The notes under the pieces: generated by a model
Databases searched by the model: none
What the model was told of the DNA's origin: nothing
The model's input: the letters and a program-made list of their open reading frames with translations, nothing else
Source: Bacillus thuringiensis
Lineage (GTDB): Bacteria > Bacillota > Bacilli > Bacillales > Bacillaceae_G
Direction of reading: 5' to 3'
NCBI RefSeq assembly: GCF_014932895.1
Contig: NZ_JACYOF010000006.1
Span: 1 to 64,000, forward strand
DNA: 64,000 nucleotides
In this document: positions 23,648-33,500 of the stretch, one piece after another
How the letters are laid out: each line of letters opens with the position of its first letter
Numbering within the stretch: position 1 is the first letter of the stretch
Made by a program: the position numbers and the translations under genes

Positions 23648-24652
23648 TCACGCTTTCTTCAATGAAAACAGAATATAGATCGTATCAATCTCATGGGACT
23701 CTTCCAAAACCCACGAGGTTTGGGTTAAAATTCGCTGCAACCCTTCCAGCCCAAGATATCGGATCTGCACGCCAATAAACTCTGTAAATCCCAGGTATCC
23801 CGGACTTACATGCGCCCGGTCGAAAATTATGGAACCCGTGACCCGGGCGTCCGCCGGGGAGTTGATAAAAAAATGGTTTAAATTTTCAATGATATCTAAA
23901 TTCGAACCGTACTCAAAAAGACCGCCCTCCGATGAACAGAGCTGAATCCAGCCGGATCGTTCCAAACTTATCTTTAGTAATGCCTCCGGTTGGCTCCAGT
24001 CATAATGAACGATATTGAGGGTAATGTCCAGTCCATAGAAACGTTCCCCCGGCTGCTTCAAAACATCGATGCACCGTTTTGCGAAACTGGGTCCGTAGGT
24101 ATCGATATCCAAAATGTTGATCTCAATCTTCCGTCCATTGAGTAATTCCGGATTCGTTTCCTGAATTAGAATCAAGGTGTTGATACTGTCGGTAGCGGCT
24201 CCCCCAGCGATATTGAAGAAACAAAGGTTCCGCTCAGGGAATAGTTTGAGCTGTGGCTGCAAAATTTCTGACTGGCGCCGGCAAAGATCCCGCAACCTAA
24301 TCCGAAGTCCCATGAAAGTGGGTTGCTTCACCGCCCACTTGTCCCGGAAACTTAATTTTATCCCTCGGCTTAAGTTGGGGCCAAGCTTGTACAGCAAGGT
24401 ACGCATGCCGCTTAGATAGGAATTGTCAACATTCGACATTTTAACAAAGATATTCCGGATAAAGCCGGGCATCTTCTTTAATGATTCAATGCTCCTGGCT
24501 GACTTGAGACAGCTTAAATGATACGCTTGTTCATCAATACTTGCGTTGAAAAGGGGATGGGTAATATCAAGTATCGGAAATTGGATTTCATTCTCAAAAA
24601 CCGCATAGGAAATTCGCTGATCCTTATTTACATTCATGGTTTTCAATTCCAC
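23648..24652 (-). CDS. SAM-dependent methyltransferase-like protein, unknown substrate
   Basis: 334 residues. The segment LCFFNIAGGAATDSINTLILI (~150) followed by EINILDIDTYG (~185) has the spacing of motif I and the acidic strand-2 residue of class I methyltransferases, and HYDWSQPEALL (~220) could be motif III. The N-terminal ~130 residues look helical. I do not recognise the family more closely. Codon use is GC-richer than its surroundings (CCGGGC, CGGCTG-type codons), pointing to recent acquisition. No partner genes adjoin it. Confidence 0.5.
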   Translation of the reverse strand: MELKTMNVNKDQRISYAVFENEIQFPILDITHPLFNASIDEQAYHLSCLKSARSIESLKKMPGFIRNIFVKMSNVDNSYLSGMRTLLYKLGPNLSRGIKLSFRDKWAVKQPTFMGLRIRLRDLCRRQSEILQPQLKLFPERNLCFFNIAGGAATDSINTLILIQETNPELLNGRKIEINILDIDTYGPSFAKRCIDVLKQPGERFYGLDITLNIVHYDWSQPEALLKISLERSGWIQLCSSEGGLFEYGSNLDIIENLNHFFINSPADARVTGSIIFDRAHVSPGYLGFTEFIGVQIRYLGLEGLQRILTQTSWVLEESHEIDTIYILFSLKKA

Positions 24653-24782
24653 CTCACCTGAACCGATGATTTTTAATTCAATTTCAAGCAGAATTCGTCC
24701 CCCATTCGTTTCTCTAAAGAGCTCACGTTTAACTTAAAGGTACATTGGTTCTTCTTAAATTATATATTCTCCTTATTCATTA

Positions 24783-24998
24783 TTATTCACCTAGTCTCTT
24801 TTCCATTTCTAAAAGGTATGCTTGCTGCACCTTATTAAATTCTTCTATCATAGCACTATATTGTTGTTGAGAGTGATACTGCATTTGATAAGGAACTAGA
24901 TCTGATCCCTGGTATTCCTCTTCCTTATTATAGATTCCAAACTGCTTCGCAATCATTTTCGCAGCTTTTTCTAAAGTCATACCATTTCGCTTACTCAA
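24783..24998 (-). CDS. Small hypothetical protein, possibly a fragment
   Basis: 71 codons from a TTG (24998), or fewer from ATG 24980; neither has a clear ribosome site. The start ([21 protein letters not shown]) looks like part of a helix-turn-helix domain, followed by a Gln/Tyr-rich helix. It may be the tail of a lost MerR-like regulator. Not recognised. Confidence 0.35.
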   Translation of the reverse strand: MSKRNGMTLEKAAKMIAKQFGIYNKEEEYQGSDLVPYQMQYHSQQQYSAMIEEFNKVQQAYLLEMEKRLGE

Positions 24999-25093
24999 CT
25001 CTACTAACAGTTAAATAAGCAAAACATCGAACCCTGTGTATTCCCTTCTCTTTCGACTATTCTTTCTGGCTGCATAAATATTGAAAATAAACA

Positions 25094-25133
25094 TAAAAAA
25101 GACGTTCTACTCCATATGGGTAGAACGTCTTTT
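25094..25133 (-). terminator. Terminator of the GGDEF-EAL gene
   Basis: AAAGACGTTCTAC, a short loop with CCATATGG and the complementary arm, with T runs on both strands, 30 bp after the stop. Confidence 0.8.
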
Positions 25134-25165
25134 TACTTTACTTCATACATATACAGATTTTGCAT

Positions 25166-27895
25166 TTATTTCTTTTGCATCGTACTTAAAAAGTCGATAA
25201 ATTCATCTTCATTTACAGGTTTACTGTAATAATAGCCCTGAATTAGATAACATGCATTACGTTGTAACACTGTTAATTGTTCCTTTGTTTCTACCCCTTC
25301 TGCGATCACTTTCATGTTTAAAGTATGTGCAAGTGAAATAATGGTTTGTATAATTTCATCTCCATCAGTAGAAGTTCCGATCCTATTAACAAATTCTCTT
25401 GGAATTTTCAAAGTATCAATTGGATACAGAGGAAGATACGCTAATGAAGAATAACCTGTACCAAAATCGTCAATTGATAAATGTACACCATAGGATTTTA
25501 ACGCTTTTAACTTCGATAAGGTTTCTTTTTCATCTACCATTGCTATTCGCTCTGTTAATTCCAAATCAATAGAACTAGCAGGTACTCCTATTTCTTCTAT
25601 GGTAGACATAATCGTTTTGACAAAATCTTTCTGTTCAAACTCTATAGCTGATAAATTTATTCCCATCTTTAGATTTGAATAACCCGCAGAATGCCATTCA
25701 TTCAGTTGTCGACAAGCTTCCTGTAACGTCCATTTCCCAATTGAAAGAATCTGCGACGTTTCTTCTGCGATAGGTATAAACTCAAAAGGAGAAATCAGCC
25801 CCAGCTCTGGATGTTGCCAACGTATTAAGGCCTCTGCACCAATGACCTTACCTGCCTTACTATCAATTTGTGGTTGATACAATAAAAACAACTCATTATT
25901 TTTAATTGCATTTGGTAAATCCTGTTCTAATCGTAATCGACGGGTTATTTTTTGAGATAATGTCTCGTCATACATACAAACAGCATTGTTACCTTTTTCC
26001 TTTGCGCTATACATAGCGATATCAGCATGTTGTAAAAGTGTAGTAGTATTTATTCCTCCAAACGGATACACTGCTATTCCTATACTCAGAGATAAGTAAA
26101 AACTATGCTGATTTACTACAAATGGTTCTTCGGTTATACGAAATAGAGTTTTGCACAAATCCAATAGCTGTTGCTCTGTTTTGTTATGGACAATAATTGC
26201 AAACTCATCTCCCCCTATTCTTGCTAGAGGAATAGTCGGTGACAGACATGTACTAAAACGGTTGGCAACTTCTTTTAAAACCCTGTCACCAATCGAATGA
26301 CCCAGTGTATCATTAATAGTCTTAAAACGATTTAAATCTATATACAAGAGCCCAAACTTATCCTTTGTTTTTTGTGCACGCTTAATGGATCTGTCTAATT
26401 CTTGTTGGAAGAATATACGATTTCCAATCCCCGTCACCGTATCATGGAATGCAAGATAATTTATCTCATCCTGTTGTCGTTTCATCCTGGTTATGTCTTT
26501 TACCATTACATAACTCCCAAAAGCTTGTCCTTCTATCATAATAGGAACTATAGTGACATACCAAAAGTATATGTCCTTCCCATTGTTATTTTCCACACGT
26601 AACTGTAACGAAGATGAACTACATCGTCTCCCTTTCTCTATAGCCGCTTCCAATTCAGATTTATCTTCATCTAAAAAAATAGAGGAGCACTTTTTCCCTA
26701 TTAATGCAGCACTATCTTTTCCTAATAACATACTTCCGGCCTGATTTATATTTAATACGGTACCATTTGAATCAATCGTTAAAATAGGATCTGGATGATA
26801 CTCATATAATGACTTAAATCTCTCTTGATTTTTTACCAAATCATTAGATTTATTTATTAAATCCATTGTTCTTTGGGATACTGTTTGTTCTAATTGATTA
26901 TTAAACACTTTTAATGTTTCGGTTAAATCTTTGTTTTGCATTCGTACGATTGTATGACGGATTAGTACAAATACAAAAGCAATACAATTTCCCGTAATCA
27001 GTGTAGATGAAGAAGTTTGCTCTTTCAAAGTAAAACCAATTAAGACTGCAACAGCAAGATAAGGGAATATGACAAGAAGTTTCTTTCCAAATGTCGGATT
27101 AATAATAAAATAATTTCTTTTAGAAGATGCATCCTTTGGGATTGTAGCAGCAATGGCGATAAATAATAGGAAAACTCTGTACAAACACCTTAATAATATA
27201 ACTGAGCGATCTGACAGATCATCTTGTAAGTAAAAATACAAGTAGTCCGTAATAGCCAATCCAGTTAATACTAGGATAAAAATAAACAATTTACTTTTTG
27301 CATTGAAAATAGCAGGTCGAAAGATTAGGGTAGCTCCAAGTAATAGAAGCAATAAATCTATAATCGGAAAAATAAATGAAAGAAAAACATCTCCAATTGA
27401 TAAGAATAAGATATTTGCAGAAGGTTTATTAAATAGGTACCACTCTAATGTAAAAATAGCAGTAACCACAATACATAGATCACAAATTAAATACGCTTTT
27501 TCCCACTTGTTACATTCCATCATGATTTTATAAAAGAACGCAAAGAGAAAGATGAATAAGAATAACAACAAAAATACATCAGAGATATTAAAATTTTGTA
27601 TTGGTAATTCTACATTAAGTACTTGGAAAGCGGATATGAAATTCCCTATCAAGAAACACCCTATTGCAATAGTAATGCAAACCCAGAATACTCCTAACTT
27701 AATTTTTCTGGATAATATAGAATACAGTAATGAGATAAATACAGTAGTTTCAACGACTAAAGATGATAGTCGGATATTAAAATCCGATACGAAATACTGA
27801 TTCGGAAAAACAAATAAAAATATAAAGCAAAAGCTTATATAGGCTATTAAAGCCACTATCAATACATAAAATTGCACATATGCATGTTTACGCAA
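25166..27895 (-). CDS. Membrane GGDEF-EAL cyclic-di-GMP enzyme with PAS domain
   Basis: About 909 residues. The N-terminal ~330 hold nine or so membrane helices without a known sensor signature, then a short coiled coil, a PAS domain (~365-480), a GGDEF domain with an intact RIGGDEFAI active site (~550-570) and an EAL domain with GAEALIRW, DDFGTGYSSL and EGVET, so both synthesis and breakdown of cyclic di-GMP are possible. The start is uncertain: GTG 27904 abuts the AAGAAG, whereas TTG 27895 has AAGGTGAG at proper spacing. It is a single-gene unit and probably links an envelope signal to motility or biofilm control. Confidence 0.9.
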   Translation of the reverse strand: MRKHAYVQFYVLIVALIAYISFCFIFLFVFPNQYFVSDFNIRLSSLVVETTVFISLLYSILSRKIKLGVFWVCITIAIGCFLIGNFISAFQVLNVELPIQNFNISDVFLLLFLFIFLFAFFYKIMMECNKWEKAYLICDLCIVVTAIFTLEWYLFNKPSANILFLSIGDVFLSFIFPIIDLLLLLLGATLIFRPAIFNAKSKLFIFILVLTGLAITDYLYFYLQDDLSDRSVILLRCLYRVFLLFIAIAATIPKDASSKRNYFIINPTFGKKLLVIFPYLAVAVLIGFTLKEQTSSSTLITGNCIAFVFVLIRHTIVRMQNKDLTETLKVFNNQLEQTVSQRTMDLINKSNDLVKNQERFKSLYEYHPDPILTIDSNGTVLNINQAGSMLLGKDSAALIGKKCSSIFLDEDKSELEAAIEKGRRCSSSSLQLRVENNNGKDIYFWYVTIVPIMIEGQAFGSYVMVKDITRMKRQQDEINYLAFHDTVTGIGNRIFFQQELDRSIKRAQKTKDKFGLLYIDLNRFKTINDTLGHSIGDRVLKEVANRFSTCLSPTIPLARIGGDEFAIIVHNKTEQQLLDLCKTLFRITEEPFVVNQHSFYLSLSIGIAVYPFGGINTTTLLQHADIAMYSAKEKGNNAVCMYDETLSQKITRRLRLEQDLPNAIKNNELFLLYQPQIDSKAGKVIGAEALIRWQHPELGLISPFEFIPIAEETSQILSIGKWTLQEACRQLNEWHSAGYSNLKMGINLSAIEFEQKDFVKTIMSTIEEIGVPASSIDLELTERIAMVDEKETLSKLKALKSYGVHLSIDDFGTGYSSLAYLPLYPIDTLKIPREFVNRIGTSTDGDEIIQTIISLAHTLNMKVIAEGVETKEQLTVLQRNACYLIQGYYYSKPVNEDEFIDFLSTMQKK

Positions 27896-27904
27896 AGGAC
27901 TCAC

Positions 27905-28355
27905 CTTCTTGAGTTATTTCTATACTTTTATTAAAAAATGTCTTGATGATGGCACAACTCCTATTAAATAAAATGTGTGCTACCTATTATCCATATTATG
28001 ACCTTTTTAAAAGATTTCTTTCTACATACAACAGTCTTATTACCTTTCTGTAGATGTTTACTATTGTTTATACCGTGGATGTCAAAAAGTATAAGTTGAA
28101 AAATATGGTTTTTAAGTATATGTGCATCGTAAATTTGAATGATTCAACTTAACTGCGTTTTGAAATATGAGATAGAATCTAAGCTTCCATAACAACAAAA
28201 CAGTTTGTCACTAATTATCGCACTTAGAAAGAAGGAAAATATACCATCATTAACTTAGAAATTCGAATTAATTTCCTAAACAAAATGTAACCATTATAGT
28301 TACAACTTAGTGTGATGTCAATTTCAAATAGCTTCCCCTTTAATGGACAAAAAAC
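27905..28355. other. Intergenic stretch without recognised gene
   Basis: AT-rich sequence holding the promoter side of the GGDEF-EAL gene. I see no riboswitch-like structure and no ribosome site with a plausible frame. Confidence 0.4.
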
Positions 28356-28697
28356 ATGACATATCAAACAGAAATGGATATTTTCAATTTGATCACATTT
28401 ACATCTTTTCGAAATTACACCGATACTAAAAAAGAATTTGGTGTTCCTTTAAACTTATTAGAACAAAGAATGCATTCAAAAAAATTAAATGAACAAAAAT
28501 ATGTAGCAGGAATTGATTCAATTATTCAAATCTGCAAGAGAACCCCTCTTTTATGGGTATTTCTAATTGTACTCTATTTAGGAAAGTTTTCAGGTGTGGG
28601 ACAACTTGTATATGACTTTATTGCCAAAAGACGTTTAACGACTTTCCCGAAAGAATTCTCCTTCCTCAAGCGTGTGAAGGGCGTAGCCCAACGGTAG
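28356..28697 (+). pseudogene. DCC-family (DUF393) thiol-disulfide oxidoreductase fragment
   Basis: The readable part (FGVPLNLLEQRMHSKKLNEQ, GIDSIIQICKRTPLLWVF, then GVGQLVYDFIAKRR) matches the C-terminal two thirds of DCC proteins. The N-terminal strand with the catalytic CxxC is missing, and the last ~19 codons come from the left end of the IS605-type element that cut the gene. It is therefore broken at both ends. The native protein would be ~130 residues. Confidence 0.65.
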
Positions 28698-28795
28698 GTG
28701 GGAGATGAATTTCGGTTTGGCGTAACCAAAAGGTTTTGCTTTTTATTTTGTCTCTGATATAATCGGTCTTATAAATTATAAAGGCTGGTATGTAA

Positions 28796-29194
28796 ATGAA
28801 ATTAGATAGTAATAACCATTCAGTATTCTCGTTGTATTATCACCTTGTGTTGGTCGTGAAATACAGAAGAAATGTGTTTGATGATGATATGTCAGACTAT
28901 GCAAAAGATATGTTTGTTCGACTATCTGAAAACTATAACATCACATTAGTTGAATGGAACCATGATGTAGACCATGTTCATATTTTGTTCAAGGCCCATC
29001 CTAATACAGAAATGACAAAATTCATCAATGCTTATAAAAGTGCAAGCTCTCGACTAATCAAGAGAGACTTTCCACAAATAAGAAAGAAACTTTGGAAAGA
29101 GATGTTTTGGTCAAGAAGTTTTTGCTTACTAACTACTGGTGGTTCACCAATAGACGCAGTAAAAACATATATTGAAAATCAAGGTGAAAAGTGA
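28796..29194 (+). CDS. tnpA: IS200/IS605 TnpA (Y1 HUH transposase)
   Basis: 132 residues, full length. The HUH motif is HVH in NHDVDHVHILFKA (~residues 62-64) and the catalytic tyrosine lies in DAVKTYIENQG (~Tyr126). TnpA cuts and rejoins single-stranded ends at hairpins, moving the element without target duplication. The start codon ATG follows AGGCTGG poorly, as is common for these genes. It ends 11 bp before tnpB. Confidence 0.9.
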   Translation: MKLDSNNHSVFSLYYHLVLVVKYRRNVFDDDMSDYAKDMFVRLSENYNITLVEWNHDVDHVHILFKAHPNTEMTKFINAYKSASSRLIKRDFPQIRKKLWKEMFWSRSFCLLTTGGSPIDAVKTYIENQGEK

Positions 29195-29205
29195 GGTGAA
29201 ATGAT

Positions 29206-30318
29206 ATGACAAAGCAGAATAAAGCATATAAATTTCGTTTGTATCCAACAGAAGACCAAGCACATCTTATGCGTAAAACCTTCGGTTGTGTACGTTTCGT
29301 GTATAACAGAATGTTAGCTGAACGGAAAGAAGCGTATGAAAAATACAAAGATGATAAGGAACAACTAAAGAAACAAAAGCTTCCCACTCCTGCGAAATAC
29401 AAAGCAGAATTTGAGTGGTTAAAAGAAGTTGATTCATTAGCTTTGGCAAATGCTCAATTAAACTTGCAAACTGCCTATAAGAATTTCTTTAGTGGTCAAA
29501 ATGACTTCCCAACATTTAAAAGCAAAAAAGACAGAAAGTCTTATACAACGAATGTAGTAAACGGAAATATTATGTTACTTAACGGTCATATCAAATTACC
29601 AAAACTGAAAATGGTACGTATCAAACAACATAGAGAAATACCACAAGACCATATAATCAAGTCATGTACGATTTCTATGACACCTACTGGTAAATACTAT
29701 GTGTCCATCTTGACTGAATACGAAAAAGAGATGGTACAAAAAGAAGTAGAAACAGTTGTTGGATTAGACTTTGCGATGGATCGATTATACGTCAGTTCTG
29801 AGGATAAGAGAGCCAATTATCCTAAGTTCTATCGTGAAATGTTAGACCGATTAGCAAAGGCCCAACGAGTATTATCAAGACGCACAAAAGGTTCAGGACG
29901 TTGGAATAAGCAACGTATTCGGATAGCTAAGTTGCATGAAAAAGTAGCAAACCAACGTAAGAACTTCCTTCATCATAAGTCAAAAGAATTAGTCGATAAC
30001 TTTGATGTTGTAGCTATTGAAGATCTAAATATGAAGGGAATGTCGCAAGCACTTCATTTTGGAAAAAGTGTCGCTGACAATGGTTGGGGTATGTTCACTA
30101 CTTTTTTAGCTTATAAACTAAACGAACAAGGAAAACAGCTTGTGAAAATAGACAAATGGTTTCCTTCCACAAAAACATGTAGCAGTTGTGGGAATGTGAA
30201 AAATATGTCATTGTCTGAGCGAGTCTATTCTTGTATATGCGATGTAAATCTCGATAGAGATTATAATGCAGCTATCAATATCAAAAATGAAGCAATACGC
30301 CTATTAGCGTTAGCATAG
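29206..30318 (+). CDS. tnpB: TnpB RNA-guided nuclease
   Basis: 370 residues. The RuvC-like catalytic acids are visible: Asp in VVGLDFAMDRL, Glu in DVVAIEDLNMKG and Asp in NLDRDYNAA. The zinc ribbon is CSSCG plus a CIC pair; the last C is followed by Asp where most family members have Gly. GAGGTGAAATGAT precedes the ATG. The family acts with a right-end RNA as a programmable nuclease that favours element retention. It looks functional. Confidence 0.92.
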   Translation: MTKQNKAYKFRLYPTEDQAHLMRKTFGCVRFVYNRMLAERKEAYEKYKDDKEQLKKQKLPTPAKYKAEFEWLKEVDSLALANAQLNLQTAYKNFFSGQNDFPTFKSKKDRKSYTTNVVNGNIMLLNGHIKLPKLKMVRIKQHREIPQDHIIKSCTISMTPTGKYYVSILTEYEKEMVQKEVETVVGLDFAMDRLYVSSEDKRANYPKFYREMLDRLAKAQRVLSRRTKGSGRWNKQRIRIAKLHEKVANQRKNFLHHKSKELVDNFDVVAIEDLNMKGMSQALHFGKSVADNGWGMFTTFLAYKLNEQGKQLVKIDKWFPSTKTCSSCGNVKNMSLSERVYSCICDVNLDRDYNAAINIKNEAIRLLALA

Positions 30319-30458
30319 ATAGTAATAAAATAACCCTTGGAACAAGGGAGTTAGCTCGGCTGTCTTAGGACGAATTCGTTAGCTACCAAAAGTAACGACT
30401 AACCGAGAAGCCCCCACTTCAAACAGTCCGTTAGGACGTTAAGTGGCGGGTAGTTCAC
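30319..30458 (+). ncRNA. Putative omega (reRNA) scaffold at the right end of the IS605-type element
   Basis: The stretch right after tnpB is densely paired (AACCCTTGGAACAAGGG, AGTCCGTTAGGACG, and a terminal stem with CCCCACTTC and GAAGTGG-type arms) and ends in GTAGTTCAC at the element end. In TnpB systems the guide would be read from the sequence just beyond, here from about 30459 (ATGCCATTCACGC). The exact ends of the RNA are not determined. Confidence 0.55.
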
Positions 30459-30525
30459 ATGCCATTCACGCTTAAAATCGAATGTTCAAACTGACTCAAA
30501 CAAAATCTGAATTAAGTACAAAAAT

Positions 30526-30560
30526 GGAAGGTCTTCTATCTATTAGAAGACCTTCTTTGT
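30526..30560 (-). terminator. Terminator of the adhesin gene
   Basis: AAGGTCTTCTA, loop and TAGAAGACCTT form a perfect stem with a T-rich run on the minus strand, 17 bp after the adhesin stop. Confidence 0.85.
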
Positions 30561-30576
30561 ATAAATTATATAGTTT

Positions 30577-33500
30577 TTATGCGTCTCTATGTTTGATAAA
30601 TAATACAGTTCCAAGAGCCAATAGTAAAAGGCCAGCGCCCATAGAGATCCACATTGATATATCTCCACCTGTAACTGGTAATATTCCTGATTTTAATGTC
30701 TTTTCTGCTTTAGGTTGTTCTGATGTTGGAGTATTTTTATCTGGATGCGGCTGTTCCGGTTTTGGCTGTTCTGGTTTCGGTTGTTCTGGTTTTACCTCTT
30801 TAAATTTCACTGTTTGACCCATATCTTCAATGTCAACGTGAATTGCTACTAAGACATCAGCTTGATACAGTTCTTCAAATACTACTACTTCTTTACCTTG
30901 TAGTTCAGAAGCATTAAATGTGAAGTCTAGTGTGATAGAACCATTTTTCTCTTTTGCAGTAAACTTCGATTCTGCTGTTACTTCTTTACCATCAACTAAT
31001 AATGGTTTGTTTGTAGCTTTATCCATTAGTTTACCTTTTACAACGTACTCTTTACCCACGATTAAGTCTTTGTATTCCACTTTATCTTGGATTGTTACAG
31101 ATTTTGTAGCGTCTAACTCTTTAGAACCATCAGCTTTGTTTGTAGCTGTTGTTTTAATTGAAGGTTCTACAAATCGAACTGTTTGTCCTACATCGTTAAT
31201 GTCAGCGTGAGTTGCAATTACTTGACCTTCATGTAATAAATCTTCAAACACTACTACTTCTCTTCCTTGCTGTTCAGCACCAACGAACGTAAAGTCTAAT
31301 GTTACAAAACCATTCTTTTCTTTTGCAGTAAACTTCGTCTCAGCTGTTACTTCTTTACCATCAATTAATAATGGTTTGTTAATAGCTTTGTTCATTAGTT
31401 TACCTTTTACCGTGTATTCTTTACCTACAACTAAGTTAGTGTACTCTACTTTATCTTGGATAGTGATAGAATCGTTTGCATGAATCTCTTTTCCACCATC
31501 AGCTTTGTTTGTAGCCGTAGTTTTTACCGATGGCTTAACAAACTTAACTGTTTGACCTTTGTCGTGGATATCAGCATGTGTTGTAACAATTTTCCCTTCT
31601 TTTAGTACATCTTCGAACACTACTACCTCTTTTTCTTCTAAACCAGTTGCATCAAATGTAAAGTCTAATGTAATAGAACCATTTGCTTCTTTTGGTGTAA
31701 ACTTAGTTTCAGCTGTTACTTCTTTACCATTTACAACTAATGGTTTATTAGTTTCTTTATCCATTAATTTACCTTTTAAAGTGTACTCTTTACCTACTTG
31801 TAGGTCCATGTATTCCACTTTATCTTGGATTGTTACAGACTTAGAAGTGTGCATTTCTTTTGTACCATCGGTTTTATCAGTAGCTGTTGTTTTTACTGAT
31901 GGAATCTTTTCATCTTTGACAATATGTTTAATGATTTGACCATTCTCTTTGATTTCAAAAGAGAACGTTTCTTCATTCAATACATAACCTTTTGGTGCAA
32001 CAGTTTCTTTATATGTGTATTTTCCAAATGGTAATTTTTCAAACTTCGCGATACCTTTATCATCTGTTTTTCCTTTTACTACTTCTTTTCCTGCCTCATT
32101 ATAAATAGTAAACTCTGCATTTGGAAGCTTGTTGTTTCCATCAGCTACATCAACTTTTGTAATCTCTAGATCACCTTTGATAAGATGATTAACTGCTAAT
32201 AACTCAATAATTTTTCCGTGTTCCTTTATTTCGAACATAATTGGTTCTTTAATAAGAACATAACCGTTCGGAGAAGCCTTTTCTACAAATGAATATTTAC
32301 CATACGCTAAATCTTTGACGTTCACTTCACCATTTTTATCTGTTTTATATTCGCCAATTACTTTCCCACTTGCATCTTTTAGCTCAAATACTGCACCTTC
32401 TAATTTTTTACTGATATCTTCATTATCTACTTTTAGTAATTTCACACTACCTTTTACTTCTGTATTTTCCACTGTAAAAGTAAGTGTTTTATTGTGCTCT
32501 TTAATTTCAAAAGGATACTTTGTTTTATTTCCAATATATCCATTAGGTGTTTTTGTCTCTAAGAAATAATATTTACCATACGTAAGACCGTCAACATTTG
32601 CAATTCCATTTTCTTTTGTTACTACTTTTTTCACTTCTTTTCCATCTTCAGTAAAGACCGTGAATTCAACATTAGGTAAAACTTTTCCTGAATCACTAAG
32701 TTTTTTAATTTCGATGTTCCCTTTTACTTTAGTGTTTACTACTTGAATAGCTCCTGTTTCCCCTGTCTTAACTTCAATAGTTTGTGGTTTATCACCTGAA
32801 ACATAACCTGTTGGTGCTTTAATTTCTTTTACTGTATAAGTACCAATTTGTAGGTTATTTAATTCTGCAGTGCCATCAGCACCAGTAGTGATTTTTCCAA
32901 CTGATTCATTATTTGCATTAAAGACTTCAAATACTGCACCAGCTAAAACTTCCCCATCTTCTCCAACCTTTTTAATTTTTAAAGAGCCAGCAGCCTCCCA
33001 GTTTACTGCAAGGTCACTACTAAGCTTCTCCTCATTTCTTTCTAGTAGTACTGTAGCATTCTGAACAGTATCAGTTCCGCGGTAGGCAATTGCTTGAACT
33101 TTAGTTAAGTTAGCAGCAACACTTAGATTAAATTCACCTGTTTTTGTATCTTTAGAAATTTGGATACGGAATTTTTCCCCAACCGAAAGCTGATCTTTCA
33201 CTTCTCCATTTTCACTAATAATTTTAACTCCATTAGGTGCATTTTTCGCTACTACCTTATAAGAACCACTCTTAGCATTTGTTTGTACTGTGTATAGGTT
33301 TGTTTCAAAGAACTCACCTTTTAATTCTGCTTTTTGCTTTTCAGCAGGAATAACGTTCATAAAAATATCTTGAGTATCTTCACTTTTATTTGCAGCATTA
33401 ATAATTGTCTTAGCCGCTTTTTCAACATTTTTATTCTCATGCTTTAATTCATTTACATCAAGTTGACCTAATGCATTCCAAATCGCAAGCTGAGTTGCAT

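Larger units (their letters stand above)
28654..30458 (+). mobile_element. IS200/IS605-family element with tnpA and tnpB
   Basis: The left end (28654 to about 28760) carries hairpin-forming sequence (CCTCAAGCGTGTGAAGGGCG) and a GTAGGTGGGAGATGAAT motif. tnpA and tnpB follow, then a structured right end (30330-30458) with GCCCCCACTTC and GAAGTGGCGGGTAGTTCAC arms. Both genes look intact, so the element may be active. The limits are estimated from the shared ends with the copy at 1-470 and are uncertain by a few bases. Confidence 0.8.

Noticed and set aside
27905-28355. Cyclic-di-GMP riboswitch before the GGDEF-EAL gene
   Set aside because: No GEMM-like conserved sequence or matching stems could be found.
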